The notes: a model not told the origin generated them from the letters alone. Counted from the stretch's first letter, positions 45,135 to 55,594 are shown. The stretch: 64,000 nt of DNA from Acinetobacter sp. ANC 5054 (GCF_002135295.1 NZ_NEGG01000003.1:216413-280412); one strand, 5' to 3'. Numbers and translations are program-made.

Positions 45135-46607
45135 TTAATTACGTGTTTCAGTCACACCTTCTTCATTCACTTCACGAACTTTGCCATTGTCAGTATTGAG
45201 TACTTCAAATTCGATACGACGGTTTTTAAATTGGCCTTCTTTGGTACTGTTATCTGCAACAGGTTTTTCTTGACCATATCCCACTGCTTGCAATTGTGCT
45301 GGATCAACACCTTTTGATACCAAGTAATCAACAACAGATTGCGCACGCTCTTGAGACAATTTTTTGTTTGCACTCGCATCGCCCACTGCATCGGTATGCC
45401 CTTGTACAGTTAAATGGACTTGTGGAGCACGTTGCATTAACGCCGCTGCCTGATCCAAAATAGATTTATTTACTTGAGGAATATCTGAAGAGCCCGTAGC
45501 AAAATTAATAATCTGTAAATTCAATGCAGTTGCCACATCCAAAGCACGGATTTGATCTGGATTAATACTTGCCAAGGCTTTCTGCGCATCAGAAATACTA
45601 TTATCCACCGTTGTTTGTTCATTGACACCTTCTTGCACCATCACAGTCATATTTTTCGCTAATGGTTTGATTTGCTCTGCCAAATTTTTCGCATCTGCTG
45701 GGTTGGTAGAAAGGATTGAAATTTGCTTTTCGGTCCATGTTAAAGTTGTATTTGGCACACCTTTGAGTTTTTGTAAAACAGTAGGAATCGTATCTTGATC
45801 AATAAACTCGTTATGATAACTCGCATCAGAAGTCGCACCACAACCTGTCGCAAAAGTAAAAATTTGCTTCACTTGTTGTTGCAAAATATCTAGATAAGTT
45901 GCATCGCCAGTTTGGATTTGGCAGTTTGTTAACATGCCATCTGTACCAGTCGTCAACTGAAGCCGAGCAGGTTGAGTGGCTGCGGTTTGAGTTACGGTTG
46001 TCGCAGAAGTTGCAGGCTCTTCTTTTTTACTACAGGCTTTAAATAGGAATGTGAGTAAACCCAAAATAATCAATAATGCGATCAGTGGAATGAGCCAATT
46101 TGATTTCTTTTCTTCCGCGACTACTGATGTAGGTTCAAGCACAGGTGCTTGATGTAGTGTACGCCCAGCAGCAGTATTAATACCGAGTCCTGCTAGGATC
46201 GGTAAAGCCCATTGTGGAACTGCTGACAAAATTCGATCTGCATGTGTGTCTAATAAATGGGTAATGGCAGATGGATCGGAAGAACCCGCTTCATTTTCCA
46301 ATACACCGAGTGTTGGCGCAATTGATTTGTTGAGTGAATGTTCAATTTCAGATGCAGGTGCACCACCACTTAAGTGGTTTAAAAATTGATCTTTTAAATT
46401 TGGATTTGCAGTGAAAATATCGGTAATTCTAGGATTTAACTGTTTTTGGAGGCTTTCAACGAGTTGAGGTTTTGAACGAAAAATACTCAGTAAAATTGGA
46501 ATAAACTGATTAATTGCTGAATTTTTTTCGAATAAATGTGTAGTGTCACCGTCTAGTGCAATTGCAGAAACTTGCTGTTTCACAAGTTCGATTAAATCAA
46601 TAGTCAT
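45135..46607 (-). CDS. Inner-membrane OmpA-domain protein
   Basis: Start set at 46607 (MTIDLIELVK) because GGAG lies seven bases upstream; an eight-residue longer frame lacks this. The 490-residue protein has no signal peptide but a helical N-terminal part (1-160, DUF937-like), one membrane segment at 171-190, a BON-like periplasmic stretch and a C-terminal OmpA peptidoglycan-binding domain (INFATGSSD... HTDAVGDASANKKLSQERA ... NRRIEFEV, about 372-475). This implies a cytoplasmic head, a single span and a periplasmic wall anchor. The function of such proteins is not established. Confidence 0.85.
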   Translation of the reverse strand: MTIDLIELVKQQVSAIALDGDTTHLFEKNSAINQFIPILLSIFRSKPQLVESLQKQLNPRITDIFTANPNLKDQFLNHLSGGAPASEIEHSLNKSIAPTLGVLENEAGSSDPSAITHLLDTHADRILSAVPQWALPILAGLGINTAAGRTLHQAPVLEPTSVVAEEKKSNWLIPLIALLIILGLLTFLFKACSKKEEPATSATTVTQTAATQPARLQLTTGTDGMLTNCQIQTGDATYLDILQQQVKQIFTFATGCGATSDASYHNEFIDQDTIPTVLQKLKGVPNTTLTWTEKQISILSTNPADAKNLAEQIKPLAKNMTVMVQEGVNEQTTVDNSISDAQKALASINPDQIRALDVATALNLQIINFATGSSDIPQVNKSILDQAAALMQRAPQVHLTVQGHTDAVGDASANKKLSQERAQSVVDYLVSKGVDPAQLQAVGYGQEKPVADNSTKEGQFKNRRIEFEVLNTDNGKVREVNEEGVTETRN

Positions 46608-46736
46608 ACTACTGCTCCATGCTCTTCTCATTATTTTCGTGTGTAATTCAGTTTATATGCTTATTTTTTAATCAGATGTAATAATTTGTTCTCATATGTC
46701 AACGATTTATTTTCTTGTTTTATTTTCTATATTTAT

Positions 46737-46762
46737 AAAAAAAGCCAGCCGTAGCTGACTTT
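46737..46762 (-). terminator. Terminator of pyrB-pyrC'
   Basis: On the minus strand AAAGTCAGC TACG GCTGGCTTT is followed by TTTT; it falls 35 bases after the pyrC' stop. Confidence 0.88.
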
Positions 46763-46796
46763 GATTTTTAAAATAGGATTTCAGTATATTTATCCA

Positions 46797-48032
46797 TTAA
46801 GCATAAAAAGACTGAACCACTTTACCTTTTACTGTTTGGTTAATGAGTGGCGTATTTTTACCATTTGAAACGATGCTGTCTTTATTAATGGTCCATTCTA
46901 ATTCTGGATCAATCATCACCCAACCTGCTTCTTTCAACCAACGCTCTTGCATATTTGCAACTTTGGCTGGAATAACCGTTACTTTCTCAACCCATTCAAG
47001 TGGTGTTAACAAACCTTCCTGAATCAGTTGCATTCCAAACGGAACATAAGTATCAAATGCGGTAAAGCCCGGTTGCGTTTCAGCAAAAGGCGCCATTTTT
47101 GCAGAACTGCTGAGTGGTTCATGATGTGTACAAATCGCATCAATGACACCATCTTTTAGCCCTTGGCGCAACAAATCTTTGTCTTGTTCTGAGCGTAGGG
47201 GCGGACGAACATGTGCAAGCGAGTTGAAACCATCAATCAATTGATCAGTCAGATGCAATTGGTGCATCGCAACATCACAAGTCACAGGTAAACCTTTGGC
47301 TTTGGCTTGTTTAATCAGTTCAACCGAAGCACCTGACGACAATAAACCGAAGTGTGCACGTACTTTCGTTGCTTCTACGATTAATAGATATTTTGCAATT
47401 GCTACGGTTTCAGCCAAAGCTGGAATCATTGGCAAACCTTGACGTGAAGCAACAAAGCCTTCATGTACACAGCCATCTTTAGCAATCTGATGTTCTTCAG
47501 CATAGAACACCACCGTCAAGTTTAAACCTGCTGCATATTCCAAGGTACGAATAACAACATCATCATCCATAAAGGGAGCATAAGCATTCGAAACTGCGGT
47601 ACAACCACCTTTTTTCAAGCCTGCCATATTGGCAGGTTGCTTACCCATTAGACCTTGGGTTTGCGCACCAATGACTTGTAGATAAATACCCCCATCTAAC
47701 ATGGCTTTTTCAACCAGACCGTGGATCAAAGCGCCATTGTCTTGCACAATGGGTTTTGAGTCTGGCGGTGTAAACACATGCAAAATACCATTGGCACGCG
47801 CTGCTTTACCTTCGGATTTTAAAGTCCCATGTTGCTGTTGACCCGGCTCACGAAGTCGTGCACATAAGTCCACCATGCTTGGCATAAGCCATTTGCCTTG
47901 ACCGTCAACTGTTTCAGCAACTGTTGCAGTTTCAGCAACCAAGCGACCATTTTCAATAAAGACCGTTTGTACGCTATCGGTTTTTTTGATTGGGTCTAAG
48001 ACACGTACATTTTCAATTTTTACAATACTCAT
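46797..48032 (-). CDS. pyrC': Dihydroorotase-like protein with a degenerate metal site (PyrC')
   Basis: The 411-residue protein has a dihydroorotase fold pattern but the metal motif D-x-H-x-H-x-R reads DLCARLR, with Cys57 and Arg59 in place of the histidines, and the usual TDHAPH segment reads THHEPL. It should therefore be inactive. In Pseudomonas an inactive PyrC' is required for assembly of the aspartate transcarbamoylase complex, and the gene directly follows pyrB with a nine-base gap here, so the same role is inferred. A functional dihydroorotase must be encoded elsewhere. Confidence 0.9.
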   Translation of the reverse strand: MSIVKIENVRVLDPIKKTDSVQTVFIENGRLVAETATVAETVDGQGKWLMPSMVDLCARLREPGQQQHGTLKSEGKAARANGILHVFTPPDSKPIVQDNGALIHGLVEKAMLDGGIYLQVIGAQTQGLMGKQPANMAGLKKGGCTAVSNAYAPFMDDDVVIRTLEYAAGLNLTVVFYAEEHQIAKDGCVHEGFVASRQGLPMIPALAETVAIAKYLLIVEATKVRAHFGLLSSGASVELIKQAKAKGLPVTCDVAMHQLHLTDQLIDGFNSLAHVRPPLRSEQDKDLLRQGLKDGVIDAICTHHEPLSSSAKMAPFAETQPGFTAFDTYVPFGMQLIQEGLLTPLEWVEKVTVIPAKVANMQERWLKEAGWVMIDPELEWTINKDSIVSNGKNTPLINQTVKGKVVQSFYA

Positions 48033-48041
48033 GACTTTCCC

Positions 48042-49058
48042 TTAACCTGCAATCGCTTCTAACAAACCTTTTTCTTGCAATTGACCTTGCATCGACAAAG
48101 CCAAAACTGCCATACGTACAGCAATACCGTTGGTCACCTGTTGCAAAATGACCGATTGCTTACCATCTGCAATACTAGAATCAATTTCAACACCACGGTT
48201 CATCGGGCCTGGATGCATGACAATACAGTCTGGTTTAGCCAAAGCTAACCGTTCTTTGTTCAAACCATACATTTTGTAGAATTCAGCTTGGGAAGCCAAA
48301 GCTGGTGAATCAATGCGTTCGTTTTGAATACGTAAGGTAATGATCACGTCACAATCACGAATACCATCTTCCATGTTGTTAAACAGGCGAATACCATCGC
48401 TATAGTCATCAAAACCATAAGGAAGCAATGTATTTGGTGCAATCACACGGATGTCTTTACAACCTAATGTTTGCAAAGCGGCCACGTCTGAACGAGCAAC
48501 ACGTGAATGTTTAATATCACCAATAATTGCAATTGAAATGTCTTCAAAATTCTTTTTGGTTTCACGGCGAATGGTTAACATGTCTAACATGGCTTGGGTT
48601 GGATGCGCATGACGACCATCCCCTGCATTAATAATCGCCACATGAGGACAAACGTCTTTGGCAATAAAATGCGCTGCACCTGAAGTAGAATGACGCACGA
48701 CAAAAATGTCAGTTGCCATCGCCTCTAAGTTCCATAACGTATCTCGTAGAGTCTCGCCTTTTGATGTACTTGAACGTGCAATATCAATGTTCAATACGTT
48801 TGCAGACAGACGTTTTGCTGCCGCTTCAAAAGTGGTACGGGTACGGGTAGAGTTTTCAAAAAACAGGTTCATCACTGTACGACCTTCAAGCAGGTTATTG
48901 GTGATGAGCTGATTTTGGTCATTAAAAAAGGACTGTGCAGTGTCCAATATTTTTGTGAGGGTTTCTTTAGAAAGACCTTCGATGGTGAGGAAATGTTTTA
49001 AGTTACCATCTTGGTTGAGTTGAATCTGGCTCGGAGTATGCAATGCCGCTAAGTGCAT
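48042..49058 (-). CDS. pyrB: Aspartate carbamoyltransferase catalytic subunit
   Basis: Catalyses the first committed step of pyrimidine synthesis, carbamoyl phosphate plus aspartate. The 338-residue protein has the carbamoyl phosphate motif [13 protein letters not shown] and [10 protein letters not shown], and the aspartate-loop region [14 protein letters not shown]. It has an N-terminal extension of about 15 residues compared with E. coli, as is usual where PyrC' is the partner. It forms an operon with pyrC'. Confidence 0.97.
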   Translation of the reverse strand: MHLAALHTPSQIQLNQDGNLKHFLTIEGLSKETLTKILDTAQSFFNDQNQLITNNLLEGRTVMNLFFENSTRTRTTFEAAAKRLSANVLNIDIARSSTSKGETLRDTLWNLEAMATDIFVVRHSTSGAAHFIAKDVCPHVAIINAGDGRHAHPTQAMLDMLTIRRETKKNFEDISIAIIGDIKHSRVARSDVAALQTLGCKDIRVIAPNTLLPYGFDDYSDGIRLFNNMEDGIRDCDVIITLRIQNERIDSPALASQAEFYKMYGLNKERLALAKPDCIVMHPGPMNRGVEIDSSIADGKQSVILQQVTNGIAVRMAVLALSMQGQLQEKGLLEAIAG

Positions 49059-49458
49059 GAGAGATTCCTAATCGTTAAGTCAACGCATTATACAGACATT
49101 CAATCTAAATGGCAGTTGAAGTTTTCAACATTCAATGTAAAACGACGATGGTAATAAAAATGCATTTTCAAATTCCTATCTATCATTTCAATTAGATAAA
49201 TTAAACAAAAATCGTTAAACTGGCTGCTTCCTCAGACTAAAACCCCGATTTCATCGCTGATTTAAAACAGCTAATTTACTTATAGATCAAGCTAGTTATC
49301 TTTGATTTCTTTATTCATAAAAATATTTAAAAATAGAAATAATTTCCAAAAAGATGAACCGATTTTTCTAAAATAGACGTTGGACTGCGTTTCAAAGACA
49401 GTCCATTTCAGTATTAAATTTAATTCAAAAAACTTACATATTTTATTGTATGAATAGC
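49059..49458. other. 400-base intergenic region upstream of pyrB
   Basis: No gene is supported. The region is AT-rich, must contain the pyrB promoter, and carries a 7-bp hairpin TGGACTG / CAGTCCA (49381-49405, 11-base loop) downstream of the convergent unknown gene, which may be a weak terminator. Confidence 0.5.
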
Positions 49459-49812
49459 TTATCGCAGCGCACCAATATAACGATGTGAAACTTGGGCTTT
49501 ATAGATATCTTCCGCAGTAGGCTCATTTGCATAGAGCTCATTTTCAGGTAGTAATACAACAGGTTCTACAATTGCATCAACCGTTTCAATCGAATCTTCA
49601 AGTTTTAATTCTTCATATAAACGTGCAACTAGACGTGCCAACTCAGCATCGGACGTGTCCAATGCTAATTGGGCAACATAATGTGCATATGCAGTATTTT
49701 CGACCATATATAAAGCATCAACAACGCGCCCACTGACACGGCGTAAACGTGCATACATTAACGTGGCAATTGAAAAAGCATTTGAATGGTTATCTATCGC
49801 AAAACCTGACAT
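49459..49812 (-). CDS. Unknown protein
   Basis: A 117-residue product with an N-terminal helical segment (ALYMVENTAYAHYVAQLALD, then DAELARLVARLYEEL) and an acidic C-terminal tail ending HRYIGALR. No signal peptide, membrane segment or motif is visible. It is divergent from rlmL with a 229-base gap. A consistent composition suggests a real gene, but the family is not recognised. Confidence 0.65.
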   Translation of the reverse strand: MSGFAIDNHSNAFSIATLMYARLRRVSGRVVDALYMVENTAYAHYVAQLALDTSDAELARLVARLYEELKLEDSIETVDAIVEPVVLLPENELYANEPTAEDIYKAQVSHRYIGALR

Positions 49813-50041
49813 GGTATATCCACCGAATAATTAGAAGTATTAAAAGTTTTTTAGTCTGTTCAGGCTTGAAGAAGCAATTTCTATACCATTAGCGTGATTA
49901 TTCCCGCAAAGAATATCGATCAAAAAATATAAAGCCGTGTGAACTGAGCAATATTTTGCTAACAACTAAGCAATATCGTCCGCCCAAATACACGAAAATA
50001 CGTTAAAATGTGCGATTGCTTTTTTGCCTTTGGAAATTTAC

Positions 50042-52246
50042 ATGAATTCGAAACCACGTCTTTCTACATATTGGGTTACCTGTGCAGATGGACTTGAAAC
50101 CTTACTCCGCGAGGAAATTGAAGGTTTGGGTGTTCAAAATGTTGAGCAATTCCCGGGTCGTCTTGTATTCAAAGGCACATTAGAAGATGCATATCGTATT
50201 TGTATGTGGTCACGTTTAGCCTCTCGTGTTCTTACCCCTATTCACACGCATGAACTTGAGTTCACTCATGATGCTCGTGATGTGGCTGAAGAGCTCTATG
50301 AAGGTGCAATCAACTTTGATTGGTCGCTTATTTTTGCACCACAAAGTACCTTTGCCATTCGCTTGCACGTTGAACGTGATATTAAAGTAAATACCCAATT
50401 TGCTACCTTGCGTGTCAAAGATGGTGTCGTAGATTCCTTTATGGAAGCTGTTGGCAAACGCCCAAGTATCGACATTAAACAACCTGAAATTACCTTGTAT
50501 GTATTAGCTGGCAAAACTGAACATACTTATTGCTTAGATTTATCGGGTGACTCACTGCACAAACGTGGTTACCGTCGCTATATGACCGATGCGCCAATTA
50601 AAGAAAATTTGGCTGCGGCGATTTTGCAAAAAGCTAAACTTAAAGAGCACAACCCCGATATTATTCTTGACCCAATGTGTGGTTCAGGGACATTTATTAT
50701 TGAATCGCTCATGATCTTGACAGATCGTGCACCGGGTCTGGTTCGTCGTTTTGGCTTTAACGGCTGGAATGGTCATGACCATGAACTTTGGATGTCGATT
50801 AAAGGCGAAGCTGCAGAACGTCACAAAGTTGCATTAGAACAACCACTTCCTCAATTTTATGCTTTTGATGCAGACTGGGAAGCAGTAAAAGCAACTAAGC
50901 AAAATATTATTGCTGCTGGTTTTGAATCTGTTTTAGATCAAATCAAAATGGAAGAACGTACTCTTGCAGATTGGCCAGATTTCCAAGCAACTGGCAAAAA
51001 AAGCTTTATTGTTACCAACCCTCCATATGGTGAGCGTTTAGGTGATAAAGCTTCAAACCGTGCTTTGTACTTAGGTTTATCGGCACTATTACAAAAGAAC
51101 TTCCCGAACCAACCTGCTGCCGTAATTGCCTCTCAAGTTGAACAGGCAGACGTTCTTGCATTTAACGATCCGCAAATTTTACGTTTAATGAACGGTAAAC
51201 TACCGATCTATATTCGTTTTGGTACAGTCAAACCTGCAGCAGTGCAAAAGCCTTTCCTTGAACACTGGGAACCTCAACAATTTGAAAAAATTGAAGGTGC
51301 AGAAGACTTTACTAACCGTCTGCAAAAGAACATGCAGAATTTGAAAAAATGGGCCGTTAAAGAAAATATTTTCTGCTTACGTTTATACGATGCCGACTTA
51401 CCAGACTTCAATGTTGCGGTAGATTTATATGGTGATCGTTTACATGTACAAGAATATGCACCACCGAAAAAAATTGACCCAGAAAAGGCTAAAAAACGTT
51501 TTAACTTAGCATTACAAGCGATTCGCTCTGTAACTGGCCTAGGTCGTGATGCGATTTTTATTAAAACACGTGCACGTCAAGAAGGTAAAAACCAGTACAC
51601 CAAACAAAGTACCGCTTCTAAACGTTTTATCGTACAAGAAGGTAAAGCGAAAATCTTAGTCAACTTAACCGACTATTTGGATACTGGTCTATTCCTAGAC
51701 CACCGTCAAATGCGTTTACGTATTGCCAAAGAAGCACGTGGTAAACACTTCCTGAATTTGTACAGTTACACATCTACTGCTAGCCTTCATGCTGCTCTAG
51801 GTGGCGCTGCGAGTACAACCAGTGTCGATTTATCTAATACCTATTTGAATTGGTCTAAAGAAAACTTCGTATTGAATGGCTTAACTGTTGATCATGCCGA
51901 TGAACAACATCAGTTCTTCTCAAGCGACTGTTTTGAGTGGCTTAAAGAAGGTCATGAACAATATGATTTGATTTTTATTGACCCACCGACGTTCTCAAAC
52001 TCGAAAAAATTCTACGGTACTTTCGACGTTCAACGTGACCACATGTCATTACTTAAACGCGCAATGAACCGTTTAACAACCGATGGTACGTTGTACTTCT
52101 CAAACAACTATCGTGGTTTTGAAATGGATGATGTCATTCTTGCGATGTTTGATGTCGAAGAAATCAGTAATGAAACCATTGGACCTGATTTCAAACGCAA
52201 TACGAAAATCCACCGTGCATGGAAAATCACCCATCCACAGTTGTAA
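50042..52246 (+). CDS. rlmL: Bifunctional 23S rRNA methyltransferase RlmKL
   Basis: Methylates G2445 (N2) and G2069 (N7) of 23S rRNA. The start is set at ATG 50042, eight bases after GGAAA; a TTG-initiated frame from 50024 is less likely. The 734-residue protein has a THUMP region, an N-terminal methyltransferase domain with DPMCGSGTFIIES and NPPYGERL, and a C-terminal domain with NLYSYTSTASLHAALGGA and DPPTFSNSK. Both catalytic domains are intact. E. coli RlmKL is about the same length. Confidence 0.96.
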   Translation: MNSKPRLSTYWVTCADGLETLLREEIEGLGVQNVEQFPGRLVFKGTLEDAYRICMWSRLASRVLTPIHTHELEFTHDARDVAEELYEGAINFDWSLIFAPQSTFAIRLHVERDIKVNTQFATLRVKDGVVDSFMEAVGKRPSIDIKQPEITLYVLAGKTEHTYCLDLSGDSLHKRGYRRYMTDAPIKENLAAAILQKAKLKEHNPDIILDPMCGSGTFIIESLMILTDRAPGLVRRFGFNGWNGHDHELWMSIKGEAAERHKVALEQPLPQFYAFDADWEAVKATKQNIIAAGFESVLDQIKMEERTLADWPDFQATGKKSFIVTNPPYGERLGDKASNRALYLGLSALLQKNFPNQPAAVIASQVEQADVLAFNDPQILRLMNGKLPIYIRFGTVKPAAVQKPFLEHWEPQQFEKIEGAEDFTNRLQKNMQNLKKWAVKENIFCLRLYDADLPDFNVAVDLYGDRLHVQEYAPPKKIDPEKAKKRFNLALQAIRSVTGLGRDAIFIKTRARQEGKNQYTKQSTASKRFIVQEGKAKILVNLTDYLDTGLFLDHRQMRLRIAKEARGKHFLNLYSYTSTASLHAALGGAASTTSVDLSNTYLNWSKENFVLNGLTVDHADEQHQFFSSDCFEWLKEGHEQYDLIFIDPPTFSNSKKFYGTFDVQRDHMSLLKRAMNRLTTDGTLYFSNNYRGFEMDDVILAMFDVEEISNETIGPDFKRNTKIHRAWKITHPQL

Positions 52247-52293
52247 TTTTCGTATAAGTTAATGCATCGTTAATTTGTCAGAAATGAAGCACC

Positions 52294-52800
52294 TCAGTGC
52301 TTCATTTCTACCACAACGCCGTCAGGATAAGTCACCCGAATATTTTCACGGGGTTCTTGAAATACAACTCGATTGGTTGGAGCAATATCAGATGATTGCA
52401 TGGTATTCATTTGATCTGCTGCTCGTCTTTTCTGCAAAATATAATCACTCATGGTTGACCCTTCCAATTGGTTTTCCTGAATAATTTTATTATTGCGACT
52501 CGACTTGTTCGCAGAACTCTTATGTTGCTCCTCTTTGGACTTCGCTGCTTCTTCTTCTATATTCCCTAACGTCTCTTGGCTAAACTGCCCCTTGGATTGC
52601 AATTCTGTAGCCAAGCGCTGATCTGAAATTGTAGTTCCTGCATAAAGACCCAAGCTAAAACATGATAATGCAACGGCACCAAACAGCCTCTGCAGTGGAT
52701 ATGATTTAATGAATTTCATTTTTAATAATCCAATTCCAGAAGGATTAAACCGTTGAAGCAAGCTTAACTGTAATGCGTGTTTATTGTTTTGCATCTTCAT
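52294..52800 (-). CDS. Membrane-anchored or exported protein of unknown function
   Basis: The start at 52800 (MKMQNNKHALQL) is chosen because AGGA sits eight bases upstream; an alternative ATG at 52719 would give a tidy signal peptide (MKFIKSYPLQRLFGAVALSC). Either way a hydrophobic segment (LFGAVALSCFSLGLYAG) is near the N-terminus. The rest is polar: a K/E/S/N-rich region, and a C-terminal strand-like NIRVTYPDGVVVEMKH. I do not recognise it. It lies downstream of rlmL, convergent. Confidence 0.6.
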   Translation of the reverse strand: MKMQNNKHALQLSLLQRFNPSGIGLLKMKFIKSYPLQRLFGAVALSCFSLGLYAGTTISDQRLATELQSKGQFSQETLGNIEEEAAKSKEEQHKSSANKSSRNNKIIQENQLEGSTMSDYILQKRRAADQMNTMQSSDIAPTNRVVFQEPRENIRVTYPDGVVVEMKH

Positions 52801-52950
52801 GATGACTGTCCTATTTTTGTTGTATTTGGCTGAGTGCTTCATGACGCTATCAATTTTTATAGCATGCAGCAATGACTTGAGCTTGAACATCCGACAAAGC
52901 GTTTCATAAATTTTTTCAAACCATTTCGCTCAATAAAACTGCAGCAGATA

Positions 52951-52980
52951 AAAAAACCGCCAGTAATACTGACGGTTTTT
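52951..52980 (-). terminator. Terminator of the DUF945 gene
   Basis: On the minus strand AAAAACCG T CAGT ATT ACTG G CGGTTTTT forms a stem with one wobble, followed by TT. Confidence 0.85.
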
Positions 52981-52997
52981 AGGATTCTTCGTTTACT

Positions 52998-54290
52998 TTA
53001 TTTCGCTGCTTGACCAAATAATTTTTGACCAAATTTATATTGCATGCTCATCACCATATTGTCGCCATCACGCTTGCCCTGACCTGATGATTCTAATCCC
53101 GTGAACATTACTTCAATTTCTTGCCCTGAAACCGTTTTGCCTTGTAGCTGTAAATAGTTATTCATAACCGCTGTCATCATATTTTTATCAAAACTTAGGT
53201 CAGCTTTGAAGTCGAGTAAGCTCGGTACCATTTTCACGAATGACTCTATAGAAGCATGATGACCGGGCATCATTTTACCTTCAAGGTTCGCTGTAGCTTT
53301 TCCACCACCCACACTTATACTATTACTCGTGGATTTGAAATCAAGACCTTGCCCTGCAATTGCGAGAAATGCTTGCGCCATTTCTTCAGAAGACTCACTT
53401 ACATCTTCACAAGAGCTCTCAACCTGATGCCAAAGATCACTAAATGCTTTTACTTTATCCAAACTCACTTTATTCAGCTCAATATTTAAAGCCAGATCTT
53501 TAGTAATGGGCGATCCTGGAAAATCCATTTCACTGGCTTTTAAATGCCCAATAAAATCAACATCGTTATCATTCACTTGCGTTTCCCAACGCAAATCCAT
53601 GCCCCGCATGCCAGCATTAAAATTTGCATCTAATCGTTTAATCGAGCCAGCTTGAATCTCAAAGAAGCCTGATTCTAAATTTTGTTGATTTAAACCTTGA
53701 TTGGTTCTAATCGCTAGATTTTGAATCATGGTTTGTTCCTGTCCTTCAGAAACACGTACCACAGGCAATTGCAGGAAAAGTTCCGTCATTTTCACGGGTT
53801 GGCCCGGTCGACTAAAAGTGTGCACAGCCAATTGCATGGCATCTGCTTGTATGTTTTTGCCTTCACTTTGCGTTTTTATGGCAGGAATTTCCAAATGTGT
53901 TTTGGTTTGCCCGAGCCAGTTGACTGTGGTTTTGGCATTTAGATCTGATTTGAGCAAATTTGCAGCTTTTGCCGTGCTCTGATCTTGAATCACTTTAAAT
54001 GCTGAATCGATGTTATACCCTTTAAATCCACGATGAATCGTATCGTGCCCACGCATCACAATACGATCTTTCGGGACACAAGGGTCAGTTTTCATGGTAA
54101 GTTCCCAATCTACACTGCCCCCCATCATCCCCATTTGATAGTTAAAGTATTTAACTTCAACATCTTTCACCGTTGACCAATTGTCTTTTTCATAAAATGC
54201 GGCTAAATTTTTATCTGCATATAAATTCGCACCAACAACGGTCGCTGAAATTACGGCTAAACCGCCTATACCCCATATCAATTTTGACAT
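52998..54290 (-). CDS. DUF945 family (YdgA-like) membrane-anchored protein
   Basis: The 430-residue protein has an N-terminal membrane anchor (IWGIGGLAVISATVVGANLYA, 5-25) and a large periplasmic beta-rich region. It has the DUF945 pattern of alternating strands (VEVKYFNYQMGMMGGSVDWELTM) without known catalytic residues. YdgA in E. coli has no clear function. It is a single-gene unit convergent with nothing; the next gene upstream is 128 bases away. Confidence 0.82.
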   Translation of the reverse strand: MSKLIWGIGGLAVISATVVGANLYADKNLAAFYEKDNWSTVKDVEVKYFNYQMGMMGGSVDWELTMKTDPCVPKDRIVMRGHDTIHRGFKGYNIDSAFKVIQDQSTAKAANLLKSDLNAKTTVNWLGQTKTHLEIPAIKTQSEGKNIQADAMQLAVHTFSRPGQPVKMTELFLQLPVVRVSEGQEQTMIQNLAIRTNQGLNQQNLESGFFEIQAGSIKRLDANFNAGMRGMDLRWETQVNDNDVDFIGHLKASEMDFPGSPITKDLALNIELNKVSLDKVKAFSDLWHQVESSCEDVSESSEEMAQAFLAIAGQGLDFKSTSNSISVGGGKATANLEGKMMPGHHASIESFVKMVPSLLDFKADLSFDKNMMTAVMNNYLQLQGKTVSGQEIEVMFTGLESSGQGKRDGDNMVMSMQYKFGQKLFGQAAK

Positions 54291-54418
54291 GTCTAACTCA
54301 TTCTGATTATTCTTTGTCCAGTATATAGAATAATCTAGTTACATAAGTATACAATTCGGATTATTTTAAATGATTGAATTGACAGTTTTTATTTAATTCA
54401 ACGATTTATTAAAACAAT

Positions 54419-55585
54419 TTAAATGCGACCTACTTCAAAATAACTAATTCGTTTCCGATCAAACCGAGCATAAGGATTGCCACTAAAGCTATGGAAAAAA
54501 TGCTTAGCTTTAAGCACATGAGAGGTGGTATTTTTCATCCACTGAATACGTGGATCATTTTCAGCCAAAGTTACACAATAGGTCTCTTTACCGCGACTTT
54601 TAGTTTGCTCTTTTGCATGAAAAATGAGGCTTGAAAACACCTCAACATGCTCTGGGTGACATATCGGACTATGCAACATCAAATAGTCAAAGGTTCCATT
54701 GATTTGTGGAAGTGATAACACACCTCTCACATTGGCATAGGCATTATAAAAAGGTCTGATTAACTTCAATGGCTTGGAATAATCAATTACACGTGTTTGT
54801 TTAAATCCCTTTTGGTTCCATAAACCATATAAACCAACCAAGCTATGATTCGTATCATAAATCATGAAAAAATCATTCAGTGCCATACCCTTCCAAAAGG
54901 GATGATTACCCTCAGCCAATCCATTGAAATCATAAGTGGGGAAAAAATTATAAAGTTCCTTCATTTTTAAAATAAAGTCATTTGCCTCTGGAATTAAATC
55001 CCGAGATAGAACTTTAATGCGGTATGAGCTGAAGTTCTTAGGTTTAGCAGCTTGTGATACCGTAAAGGTTCGAATTTCATCATAAAAATATGGCAACGGA
55101 AACCCTTTGCGCTCATTGTGTAAAATATTGGCAGCGACTAAGTTTCCATCAAGCACGACACTTTCAAATATCGTTTCTTTAGAAATTTCATCATGCACAT
55201 AATCCATGAGTAATCGCATGACTTTTCCACCCCGATAATCGGGATGCATACGCAGGTCTGCGACATAGCGCATCAAGTCAGGTTGTCCATTGATATAGCA
55301 ATAGCGCCAGCCTAAATTCATCATAGCTATGACCATTTTAGGATTATCGACGGGTACAACAACCTTTAAATCTGGACGATTGTACTGAGCTTGCGTTGCG
55401 GCAAAATAACTCTGTACACGTTCGTAAGATAAGGTAATACCATTACTGGGCACAGTTTCAGCGCTAAGCTTCATTAACTGTTCATCATCGGCTGAAGTGG
55501 CATTTCGAACTGCAAATTTGCTTTCATTTTTCGACTGATAAAGTTCCATTTCTTCAAATGGCGTATCGAGCACTGCAATATCCAT
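54419..55585 (-). CDS. GNAT-like acyltransferase (third gene of the GH3 operon)
   Basis: The 388-residue protein has an N-terminal GNAT domain (FAVRNATSADDEQLMKLSAE, then LRMHPDYRGGKVMRLLMDYV, in which RGGK resembles the acyl-CoA pyrophosphate loop) and a second, less clear alpha/beta domain from about residue 190 (IKVLSRDLIPEANDF, then SLVGLYGLWNQKG), itself GNAT-like. So it may be a tandem GNAT protein. It starts nine bases after the GH3 gene stop, so it is cotranscribed. Substrate unknown. Confidence 0.75.
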   Translation of the reverse strand: MDIAVLDTPFEEMELYQSKNESKFAVRNATSADDEQLMKLSAETVPSNGITLSYERVQSYFAATQAQYNRPDLKVVVPVDNPKMVIAMMNLGWRYCYINGQPDLMRYVADLRMHPDYRGGKVMRLLMDYVHDEISKETIFESVVLDGNLVAANILHNERKGFPLPYFYDEIRTFTVSQAAKPKNFSSYRIKVLSRDLIPEANDFILKMKELYNFFPTYDFNGLAEGNHPFWKGMALNDFFMIYDTNHSLVGLYGLWNQKGFKQTRVIDYSKPLKLIRPFYNAYANVRGVLSLPQINGTFDYLMLHSPICHPEHVEVFSSLIFHAKEQTKSRGKETYCVTLAENDPRIQWMKNTTSHVLKAKHFFHSFSGNPYARFDRKRISYFEVGRI

Positions 55586-55594
55586 ATTTTTTAC

